The notes below the pieces were generated by a model. The model was not told where the DNA came from and searched no databases. It saw nothing but the letters and a program-made list of their open reading frames with translations. Positions 32,701 to 44,700 of a stretch of 64,000 bases of DNA are shown here, piece by piece. Numbering within the stretch: the first letter of the stretch is position 1; every line of letters starts with the position of its first letter. This DNA is from Tahibacter amnicola (GTDB lineage: Bacteria; Pseudomonadota; Gammaproteobacteria; Xanthomonadales; Rhodanobacteraceae), in contig NZ_CP104694.1 of the NCBI RefSeq assembly GCF_025398735.1, positions 3,435,001 to 3,499,000 on the forward strand, given 5' to 3'. Both the position numbers and the translations under genes were made by a program.

Positions 32701-35700
32701 GGCACGATCGCGGCAGCTGCTGCGGCATATCGAGACCCGGCGCTACACCGACCAGGACCTCGATGCGCTCGCCTACACGTTGCAGACTGGCCGTGAAGCC
32801 ATGGAGCACAGGCTCGCTTTCGTCGCAGGATCGATGGACGAGGTGCGACGCACGCTGGCACGAATTCTGGAAGCGGGTTCGCGCGACGACGGCGCGATCT
32901 TCCGCGGCGAGGCGGACAAGAATCGGGAGCTGACCGCCGTCCTCAATCAGGACGACGCGACGCAGGCACTGATGGAGGGCTGGATCGGAAGCGGCCGCAA
33001 CACGGATGTGCTGAAGCTCTGGACCAACGGTGTGTCGCTCGACTGGCAGCGTCTGTACGAAACCGGTTCAGTGTTCGCCGGCAGAACGCGGCGCCGCCTC
33101 TCGCTGCCCGCGTATCCCTTCGACCGCGTGCGACATTGGCCCGACCTGGCGAAAAGCCGCCGCAGTCCCGCATCTGACCGCGATTCCGGCGCAGCGGCGT
33201 TCGACAGCAGCGTTTTCGTTCCCGAGGACCACCGGGTAAACGGCGTCGCGATTCTTCCGGCCGTCGCGCAGCTGGAATTGGCGCGCGCCGCCGTGATGCG
33301 AACTTTGCAGCCTGAACAGGCGCATCTGCGCATGCGGCACGTATCCTGGGTGCGGCCGGTGGCCGGCGAGGCATGCAGTGCTGTTCGGGTTGTGCTTGCC
33401 GGAGCAGTGAGTGACGACGCGACGTTCCGCATCGTTGCCGGCCCTGCTGGCGAAGAATGCGTGCTCCACGCACAGGGACGTGTACAGTGCGCCGCGCTCG
33501 CCGCGCCGCCTGCACTCGATCTCGACGCGCTGCAGGCCCGCATGACGGGTGAGCTGGCTACGGGCGCACAGTGCTACGCCGCGCTGCGGTCAACCGGCGT
33601 GCAGCACGGTCCGGCGTATCAAGCCCTCGTCGCCGTGTATCGCGGCGCCGATGAAGGGCTCGCGCGATTGAGCCTGCCGCAGCACGGGGCACTGTGTGGT
33701 GCGGAAGCGATACTTCATCCGGCCGTGCTCGATAGCGCGCTCCAGGCCGGTGTCGCGATTGTCGCGGGTGACATGACCAGGTTGGATTCTGCTGAAACGC
33801 TTACGCCGACGCTGCCGTTCGGACTCGACGAATTCGTGATGTATGCGGCGTGCCCCCGTGAGGCATGGGCGTGGGTACGTCACGCGAAGCCGCCGGTACG
33901 CGGCGACAGAGTCACGACGCTGGACATCGATATCTGCGACGACACGGGCGCGGTGTGCGTGGCGTTCCGCGGGCTGGCATTTGTCGCCGCCGGGCCGGCC
34001 GGCGGCGCCGGCGCGAGCGCGCATGAGACGGTACTGGCATCCCCGTCGTTCAGCTGCGCGCTGTCGAGCGCGCAGTTCTTCCTCGAAGATCACGGCAATG
34101 TGCTGCCGGCGGTGGTTTCCCTCGAAATGGCGAGAGCGGCGGGCGCCGCGAATGCGAACGCAGATGTCGTCGGTATCTCCCGGGTGGCCTGGTCGGCGCC
34201 CGTGACGGTATCAACGGGTTCCCGCACGATGGACATCCGATTGACAGGCGACGCGCGCGAACCGGACTTTGAGATCGCTGTAGGCGCATCCGGGTCCGGC
34301 GCGCCTGCCGGGCATGTTCACGCCCGCGGCACCTTGCACGCCGGCGAGACGACGAGCAGGCCGACCGTTCCGGTTGTGGATCTGGATGATGTGCGTTCCC
34401 GATGCCCATTCCGCGTTGACGGCGACGCGGTCGGCGGACGGGCGCTGGTGCAGGCGCACGGTACGCGTATGCGCGCGATCGAGCACCTGGTGCACAACGA
34501 CACCGAGGCGCTCGCGCGGCTGCGACTGCCGGAAGCGGCGGGATCCTGCGCAGATTACGTGCTGCATCCGAGCATGGCGCACGGCGCCATCATGGCCGCC
34601 GTCGGATTCGGCGTCGTGCTGGATGGCGGAGAGAATGCGCTACGGGTCCCCGCCGCGCTCGACGCGGTGTGGATCTATGGCGCATTGCCGCCAGCGTGCG
34701 ATGCCTACGTTCGCCTGCGCGAGGGGAAGCCCGGATTGGCGCGGGTCTTTGATATCGACATGGTGGATGACGGTGGTAGCTGTGTGATGGCGTTCCGAGG
34801 GTTGTCGCTCGCGTCGTCTGCGGGCGGGCCGGAGAATGGACTGGTCCTCGCGACGCCGTTCCGTGCACGCGAGCCGTTGACCGAAGCGCGCGATGCAGAG
34901 ACTCCCGATTCGACGGTGTTCGTGCTGCTCGACGACAGCACCACGCTGTACGAGGCACTGGCCGCTTGTACGGAAGGCGAACCGGTCGTGCAGCTTCCGG
35001 CCGGGCATGCGAATGCGGGACAGGCTGCTGAAGAGGTAGCGCTCGCGCTGCTCGATGTACTGCGGGAGGTGATACGCAGCCCGGTGCAGCACGCACGTGG
35101 CCTGTGCGTGCTGGTCAGCGACGAGCAACCGTCACGGGTGTACGCGCCGCTGGCTGGCATCCTCCGCAGCGCACAGAAGGAGCAGGCACGACTTGCCTGC
35201 CGGATCGTCCGTTTCGGAGCCGATGAGCGCGCCGATCCGGCACGGCTGCTGCAAATTGCGCGGTCGGAGCTTCGCTCCACGCGGGGGGATGTGGAGATCC
35301 GCTACACCGCAGGTGAGCGCGAGGTCATCGGCTGGCGCGAGAGTCCGCCGGCGGTTGGCGTCCACGAGCCGGGGTTCGGTCTTTCCGGTGGCACCGTGCT
35401 GATCACGGGCGGCCTCGGCGCACTCGCACAGATCGTCGCCCGTGGCTTCAAGGCAGTGCCTGGCATCAAGCTGGTACTGGCAGGCCGCTCCGACCTGGGC
35501 GAGCGCGAGCGCGGCGCGGTGAATGCGTTGCGCCGGGAGGGGCTGGACGTTTCCTATGTCTGCTGCGACGTGACCGACGTGTCACGGCTCACTTCGGTCG
35601 TGAATGACGTGCAGACGGTGCACGGCAACCTGGTTGCGGTGTTCCATTGTGCCGGCCTGATCCGCGACGCCTACCTCGCGCACGTGCAACGCGATGACCT

Positions 35701-38700
35701 TCTGCAGGTGATGGCGCCGAAGATTCGCGGAACAGTCGCACTGGACGAGGCGACGCGGAACCTGCCGCTGCAACTGTTCGTACTGTTCTCGTCGCTATCG
35801 GCCGTGGCGGGAAATGCGGGTCAGGCAGCGTATGCCGGCGCGAATGCGTTCATGGATGCATTCGCGCACGATCGCAACGAACGCGTTCTGCGCGGGGAGC
35901 GCCACGGACACACGGTATCGATCAACTGGCCGTTGTGGAAGGACGGCGGCATGGCGGTCAGCGCTGCGGCGGCCAGCGCAATGTGGCTCCAGGCTGGGCT
36001 TCGGCCAATGGATGCGGCGACGGGCCTGGATGCGCTGGGTGCTGCCATTCTGCAGCGCAAGGCGCAGGTGCTCGTTGCCTACGGTGACGTCGGGAAGATT
36101 CGCGGACGCATTCTGGGGTCGGAGCCCGTTGGCGCTGCATCGGAGGCTGGCGCCGCTCCGGGCACGGTCCATTCATCAGCCAGCGGTTCGCCTCATCCTT
36201 TCAAGGATGGAGATAGGGTGGGGAATAGGGAGGAGCGCGTCGTCGCCGCGCTGACGGAGTCGCTTGCGCGCCTGCTGAAGATGGAAGTACACGCGTTGTC
36301 CCCGGAGGTGGAATTGTCCCGGTATGGCTTCGATTCGATTGCGATGCTCGAATTTACGAGCGTGCTCGGCCGCGAACTGGCCATCGAGCTGAGCCCGACG
36401 GTGTTCTTCGAAAATGCCAACGTCGCCAGTCTCGCGCGCTATTTGCTGAGACATCACGGGGCGTCGCTGCGGCAGACGTTGGAGGGTCGCGCAGAACCAC
36501 GGTCTTCTTCAGCGCAGTCCCCACGACTGGAAGTGCTGCGGCAGCACACACCCGCGCAGGTTCCCCCGAGCGCTCCCGTTGTGAGGGATCGCTATAGCGG
36601 CACAGTTCCCGGCGTCGCTCCGGCGGAACCGATCGCGATCATTGGCATGAGCGGTCGGTTCCCTGGAGCCGCGAGTGTCGATGAACTGTGGCGGCACGTT
36701 TCCGCCATGAACGACCTCGTCAGTCCTGCGCCGGTTGATCGATGGGAGGCGTGGACGCGCGCAGCGGAGGCAGGCGCTGGTTCCGCGGAATACCGGGACC
36801 ACCTCAAGCCGGGCGGCTACATGGCCGGCGTTGATCAGTTTGATCCCCTGTTCTTCGGGATCTCGCCGCGCGAAGCCGAGGTGATGGACCCGGCGCAACG
36901 CTTGTTCATCGAGACGGCCTGGGCCTGCCTCGAAGATGCGGGTTATCGGCCCGGTGCTATTGCGGGATCTCAGACGGGCGTCTACGTCGGGGTGTCCATC
37001 TCCGGATACGCCGAGTTGTGTCAGCTACTGCGCGCACAACGGCCCGCCGAGAGCGAGATGTCGTTCCCGTTCATGATCGCCAATCGCGTGTCCTATCTTC
37101 TTGACGTGCGCGGTCCCAGCGAAGCGATCGACACGGCGTGTTCGAGCTCGCTGGTCGCCATTCATCGTGCGGTACGCAGCCTGCGGTCGGGCGAGTGCGA
37201 CCTGGCGCTTGCCGGTGGCGTCAACATCATCGCCAGCCCCAGCGTCACGGTCAGCTTGAGTGTCGCAGGCATGCTGAGCCCCGATGGACGCTGCAAGACC
37301 TTCGATGAAGCGGCCGATGGCTATGGCCGCGGCGAAGGCGTCGCGGCCGTGCTGCTCAAGCCGCTGTCGAAAGCGCGTGTCGATGGCGACCATATCTACG
37401 GACTCATTCGTGGCAGCGCCGAGAATCATGGCGGCAAGGCAACGTCTCCTACGGCGCCAAATGCGCTGGCACAGAAGGAGGTGATCGTTGCGGCCCACAC
37501 CGAAGCCCGCGTAGATGTGCGTACCGTAGGCTATGTCGAGGCCCACGGCACCGGAACGCTGCTGGGCGACCCGGTCGAGCTGAGTGCGCTGGGAGCGGCA
37601 TTCTCCGAGCTGCGTTCGAAACAGGGTGGCGCTGCCGAAGACGCTGCGCGCTGCGCGGTCGGTTCGATAAAGACGAACGTCGCGCACCTGGAATCTGCAT
37701 CCGGTATTGCCGGGTTCATCAAGGTGCTGCTGATGATGAAGCACCGCACCATTCCCGGGAATGTCCACCTCAAGCAGCCCAATCGCTTCCTGAAGCTGGA
37801 CGCGTCGTCGTTCTATCTGGCTGCTGAGACGCATGCGTGGGAAGAATGCCTGGATGACAGGCGCCAACCCGTTCCGCTGCGCGCCGGCGTGAGCAGTTTC
37901 GGCGTGGGCGGTTCAAATGCGCACGTCGTGCTGGAAGCGTATCGGCAGGACAAGGGTGCGGATGAAATCGCGGCTACGCTCGATCGCCCCGCACTCGTGG
38001 CGATATCCGCGAGAACGCCGCAGCAGCTACGCGAACAGGCCGCGCAGCTGCTGTCGGCCCTGGAGGACGACGTCGCGCTACGTGACGTGGCGTACACGCT
38101 GCAGGTGGGCCGTGAGGCGATGAACCACCGGCTGGGTCTGCTGGTGACGACGCTGGCCGAGCTGCGCGAGAAGCTGACGCGGTATCTGGCTGGCGAAGGT
38201 GATATTGCCGGTTGCTACGCGGGTGAAGTGAAGAAGGGCCGGGATGCGGCGTCGCTGTTTGACGCGGACGATGACCTGCGCTCGACGGTGGAAGGCTGGG
38301 TGGCGAAGGGCAAGTACACCAAGCTGCTGGACCTGTGGGTGCGGGGTTTGTCGTTCGACTGGGAGGTGCTGTATGCCAGTTCGGCGCAGCGTCCGCGCCG
38401 GATATCGCTGCCGACGTACCCGTTTGCGCGCGAACGCTATTGGGTCCAGCCGGAACAGGGATTCGCACCGCAGGCGGGTACGTCCTCGCCGCTGCATCCG
38501 CTGGTGCACCGGAACAGCTCGGATCTGCAGGCACAGCGTTTCAGCACGGAGTTCACGGGCCAGGAGTTCTTCCTGCGGGATCATCGCGTGCAGGGATCAC
38601 CGGTGCTGCCGGGGGTTTGTTACCTCGAGATGGCGCGGGTGGCGGTGGAACACAGTGCCGGCCGGCGTGTGAACGTGCTCAGGGACGTGGTCTGGACGCG

Positions 38701-41700
38701 CCCGTTGCGCGTGTCGGAGCGCTGCGAGGTGCAGCTGGAGGTGTATCCGGCCGGTACGGACGAAGCGGAGTTCGTGGTGTTCTGCGGCGACAGCGAGTCG
38801 GGCCTGCACGCGCAGGGCCGTGCGTCGTGGCAGGAGCCATCGCGTGTGTCGGAGCAGCTGGACCTGGCGAGCCTGCGTGCGGGTTGTGTCGACGTGCTGG
38901 ACCCGGAAGCGTGCTATGCGAGGTTCCGCGCGATGGGCCTGGATTACGGTCCGGCGCACCAGGGCCTGCGCTGGGTTGGCCGCGGCGCGAACGGCGTGCT
39001 GGCGCAGGTGCGCCTGCCGGTGAGCGTGGCTGCAACAGCCGATGCGTATGTGCTGCATCCGGGCCTGCTCGACAGTGCGCTGCAGGCCTCGGTGGCGCTG
39101 TGGAACCAGGACGGTACCGGTGCGGCACTGCCGTTTGCACTGGATCGGCTGGAAGTGCACGCGGCGATTCCGGCCGAAGCATGGGTGCAGGTCCGGGATA
39201 TGACACCAACCGGCAGCCGCGTGCAGAAGCTCGATGCGGTGATCTGCGATGCGTCCGGCCGTGTGTGTGTGCAGCTGACGGGATTGGTACTGCGGCGCCT
39301 GGAGCCGGCGGTGCCGGCGCGGACGCTGCTGCTGGCGCGGCGCTGGCAGGCGCAGCCGGCAGCCATCGGTACGGGTGCCACCGGCGGTGTGCAGGGTGTC
39401 ATTGTGGATCCGGCCTACGCCGGCCATGTCGCCGCACTGGCCCAGCGCGACCCACAGGTGCGCTGGAGCGTGTTGGCGGACGTGCCGGACGCGGCGGCGC
39501 GGGTGAACGCCTGGGGAGAACAGGTGTTGTCGCAGGTGCAGCAGCTGCTGCGCGAGCACCCGCGCGAGGCGCTGCTGCAGGTACTGGTCGCGCAGGGCAG
39601 CGAAGCGGCGTTCGCGCTCAGTGGCCTGCTCAAGAGCGTGCAGCGCGAGAACCCGGATGTGGTGGGCCAGGTCATCGGCCTGCCGGCCACGGCGGATGTC
39701 GCGGCGATAGAGCGGGCGGTGGCGGAGAACCGGACAGTGCGCCGCGATGCGGAGATCCGCTACGTGGCCGGCGAGCGCCGGGTGTGTGTGCTGGAAGAGT
39801 TGCCCACCGCAGAGGGCACTGTGTCGCTGCCGTGGAAGGCGGACGGTGTGTACCTGGTGAGTGGTGGCGGTGGTGGCCTGGGGCTGCTGCTGGCCGAGGA
39901 GATCACCCGTCGTGCGCCGGGCGCGCGCGTGGTGTTGCTGGGTCGCAGTGCGCTCGATGCACAGCGGGCGGAACGGCTGGCGGCCTGGCAGGGCGAGGGG
40001 CGTCGGATCGATTACCGCCGCGTGGATGTGAGCGATGCGGGCGCGGTGCAGTCCTGCGTCGGGGCGATCGTCGCCGAGCACGGCCGCCTGGACGGCGTGG
40101 TGCACGCGGCCGGGGTGCTGCGCGACAGCTTCGTGCGGAACAAGACCGCGGCCGAGCTGCAGGCGGTGCTGGCGCCGAAGGTGAACGGCGTGGTGAACCT
40201 GGACCGGGCGGTGGCCGGCCTGGCGCTGGATTGCTTCGTGTTGTTCTCGTCGATGTCGGGCCAGGTGGGGAATGTGGGCCAGGCCGACTATGCCTTGGCG
40301 AACGCCTATCTGGACGGCTATGCGCAGGATCGCCAGGCGCGGGTGATGCGTGGTGAAGCGCATGGTCGGACGCTGTCGGTGAGCTGGCCGCTGTGGCGCT
40401 CGGGCGGTATGCAGGCGGAAGCGGCGACGCTGGCGTGGATGGCGCGCGAGGGGCTGGAGTCGCTGGAGAACGCGGCGGGCCTTGCGGCGCTGTATGCGGC
40501 ATGGAACAGCGGTGAATCGCATGTGGGCGTGGTGGTGGGGCGTGGCTGGTCCGCGGATGCGGCAACGGCATCCATCGTCGCAAACGTGGCAAATGCCACA
40601 TCGCTGGATGTGACACCCGTGGTCGATATCCACGGGGACGACACTGAAGCCCTGCGTGACCAGGCCGTGCGCTATGTGACGCGCCGCCTGGCGGCAACGC
40701 TGAAGCTGTCGCCGGACCGGATGGCGCCGGACGAGGGCCTGGAGCGCTACGGGATCGACTCGATCCTGGCGCTGAAGCTGGTGGACGAACTGGAAGCGGT
40801 GTTCGGTCCGCTGTCCAAGACGTTGTTGTTCGAATACCAGAGCGTGGCGGCGTTGACGGACTACTTCCTGGAGCGGCACCGGGAGACGCTGGTGGCGCAG
40901 CTGCGGCCGCGTACGCGTGCGGTGGCCGCAACACCGGCGGTGTCGGTCAGTGAGCCGATGCCCCGCGCCCGCGAGGCTCGGCCGGTGCGGACACGCGCGG
41001 TTGAACCACTGTCGATGCCGCAAACCGAAGGCATGGCCATCGCCATCGTGGGGCAGAGCGGTCGCTATCCGCAGGCGGCAACGGTCGAGGAATACTGGAC
41101 GAACCTGAGCCAGGGCCGGGACTGCGTGACCGAGATTCCGCCGGAACGGTGGGATCATCGCCCGTACTTCGATCCGCAGAAGGGTGTGCCGGGCAAGACC
41201 TACAGCAAGTGGGGCGGCTTCATCGATGGTGTCGATGAGTTCGACCCGCTGTTCTTCAATATCGCGCCGCGGGAAGCGGAGTTCATGGATCCGCAGGAGC
41301 GGTTGTTCCTGCAGTGTGCCTACGCGACGCTGGAAGATGCGGGCTACACACGGGAGCGCCTGCGCGGCGGACAGCCGCAGGGTGCGCGTGTCGGCGTGTT
41401 CGTCGGCGTGATGTACGAGGAGTACCAGCTGTACGGCACGCAATCGCCGCTCAGCGGTAGCGCCTCGTCGATTGCCAACCGGGTGTCGTATTGCCTGAAC
41501 TTCCAGGGCCCGAGCCTGGCAGTGGACACGATGTGCTCCAGCTCGCTGACGGCGCTGCACCTGGCCTGCCAGAGCCTGCAGAACGGGGAATGCGAAGCGG
41601 CACTGGCCGGTGGTGTAAACGTCTCGGTGCACCCGAACAAGTACCTGATCCTGGCGCACGGACAGTTCGCCTCGAGCACGGGGCGCTGCGAGAGCTTCGG

Positions 41701-44700
41701 TCGGGGCGGCGACGGCTACGTGCCGGGCGAAGGCGTCGGTGCGGTGCTGCTCAAGCCGCTGGCGCAGGCGATCGAAGCCGGTGACCGGATTTATGGCGTG
41801 ATCCGCGGCACGAGCATCAATCACGGCGGCAAGACCAACGGCTACACGGTGCCCAATCCACAGGCACAGACCCAGTTGATCGCGGAAACGTTGCGCAAGG
41901 CCGGCGTGGATGCGCGGACGATCAGCTATGTCGAAGCGCACGGTACGGGCACGTCGCTGGGCGATCCCATCGAGATTGCGGGCCTGACCCAGGCCTATGC
42001 GGCGCACACGGAAGAGCGCCAGTACTGCGCGATCGGGTCGGCGAAGTCGAACATCGGTCACCTGGAAAGCGCCGCGGGTATCGCCGCGCTGGCCAAGGTG
42101 CTGCTGCAGATGAAGCACGGCCAGCTGGTGCCGTCACTGCATGCGGAGGCGCTGAATCCGAATATCCCGTTCGAGCAGACACCGTTCCGCGTGCAGCGCA
42201 CGCTGCAGGCCTGGAACCGACCGCAGCTGGAGGTGAATGGGCAGCTGCAGGAACAGCCGCGTCGCGCCGGCATCTCGTCGTTCGGGGCGGGTGGATCGAA
42301 TGCGCACCTGATCCTCGAAGAGTACGTAGCGCCCGCGGAACCGCCGGCCTTGCCATTCACGCCGGATCGGCCGGCGCTGATCGTGGTGTCGGCACGCACC
42401 GATGACCGGCTGCGCGAACGCGTGCAGCAACTGCTGGCACACACGGCGACGCTGGAGGACGCCTCGCTGGCCAGCCTGGCCTACACGCTGCAGGTGGGCC
42501 GCGAAGCGATGGACCACCGCGTGGGCCTGCTGGTGACGACCCTGGCCGAGCTGCGCGCAAAGCTGCAGCAGTACCTGGCCGACGACGCCGCTATCGAGGA
42601 GTGTTACCGGGGCGAGGTGCGCAAGCACCGCGAGGCCATGGCCCTGTTCGCGATCGATGCTGATCTGCGCGCGACCGTGGAAGGCTGGGTAACGAAGGGC
42701 AAGTACGACAAGCTGCTGGACGTGTGGGTGAAGGGCCTGCCGATCGACTGGGAGAAGCTCTATGCCGACGCGCCGGTGCGACCGCGCACACTGTCGTTGC
42801 CGACCTATCCGTTTGCGCGGCAACGCTACTGGCCGAAGACGACGGAGTTGGTGCAGGAGGCGAGTTTGTTCCCGCACCTGCATCCGCTGGTGCACCGGAA
42901 CAGCTCGGATCTGCAGGCACAGCGTTTCAGCACGGAGTTCACGGGCCAGGAGTTCTTCCTGCGGGATCATCGCGTGCAGGGATCACCGGTGTTGCCGGGG
43001 GTTTGTTACCTCGAGATGGCGCGGGTGGCGGTGGAACACAGTGCCGGCCGGCGTGTGAACGTGCTCAGGGACGTGGTCTGGACGCGCCCGTTGCGCGTGT
43101 CGGAGCGCTGCGAGGTGCAGCTGGAGGTGTATCCGGCCGGTACGGACGAAGCGGAGTTCGTGGTGTTCTGCGGCGCCAGTGAGTCGGGCCTGCATGCGCA
43201 GGGCCGTGCGTCGTGGCAGGAGCCATCGCGGGTGTCGGAGCAGCTGGACCTGGCGAGCCTGCGTGCGGGTTGTGTCGACGTGCTGGACCCGGAAGCGTGC
43301 TATGCGAGGTTCCGCGCGATGGGCCTGGATTACGGTCCGGCGCACCAGGGCCTGAGCTGGGTTGGCCGCGGCGTGAACGGCGTGCTGGCGCAGGTGCGCC
43401 TGCCGGTGAGCGTGGCTGCAACAGCCGATGCGTATGTGTTGCATCCGGGCCTGCTCGACAGTGCCTTGCAGGCCTCGGTGGGATTGTGGAACCAGGACGG
43501 TACCGGTGCGGCACTGCCGTTTGCACTGGATCGACTGGAAGTGCACGCGGCGATTCCGGCCGAAGCATGGGTGCAGGTCCGCGACGTGACCGTGGCGGGC
43601 AGCCGCATGCAGGCGCTCGATATCGATGTCTGCGATGCCTCGGGCACCGTATGTGTGCGTTTGCAGGGCTTCCGGGCCCGGGTGCTGGAGGCTGCACCCG
43701 TTGGCACTGGCCTCGATCGTCCCGATGAGGACGAATCGCCGCGCGAGGCGCTGACCTTGCTGCCGCATTGGGAACCGCAGTGGCCGCCGGTGGGCGCGCC
43801 ATGGCCGTCGCCCGAGTGCCGGGTGTTGCTGATCGGTGCGACGCCACGCCAGCAACAGGCCTGGAGCGCACGTCATGCGCAGGTGTATTGCCTGAACATG
43901 GCTGCGGCGACCTCGATCGATGAGCTGGCCGGGCAGATCGCGACGCTCGGTGGTATCGACCATGTGGTGTGGATCGCTCCACAGTGCACCGACGAGGACC
44001 TGATCGAGGCCCAGTCCGTCGGCGTGATCGGTCTGTTCCGGCTGGTAAAGGCGCTGTTGTCGCTGGGCCACGGACGCTCGGCGCTGGCGATGAGCATCGT
44101 GACGCGGCAGGCGCAGGCGGTTCGCCGCGGCGATCGTCTCGACCCGGCGCACAGTAGCGTGCACGGCATGGTGGGTTCACTCGCCAAGGAGTACCCGCAC
44201 TGGAAGATCCGCCTGGTGGACGTGCCGGCAGAGGAATCGACTGAAGCGGATCTGCATCGGGACGCCTGGCTGTCGCTGCCGGCAGATCCGCAGGGCGACG
44301 CCTGGGTCTACCGCGGCGGCGAGTGGTATCGGCAGCAGCTGTTGCTGTGCGAACAACCGCCGGCAACGGCGAGTGCGTACCGGCGTGGCGGTGTGTATGT
44401 CGTGATCGGCGGTGCCGGCGGCATTGGCGAAGTGTGGAGCGAACACCTGATTCGTCGCTACGACGCCCAGGTGATCTGGATCGGCCGGCGCGCACAGGAC
44501 GCAAGGATCGCCCGCACGATCGAACGGCTCGCGGCGTTCGGCCCGGCGCCGCAGTACCTGCAGGCCGATGCGGCCGATCGTGTTTCGCTGCAGGCTGCCT
44601 ACGAGACCATCAAGCGACGCTACGGGCAGATCCATGGTGTGGTCCATGCGGCGATCGCGCTGCTGGACCAGAGCCTCCTGCAGATGGACGAGGCGCGCTT

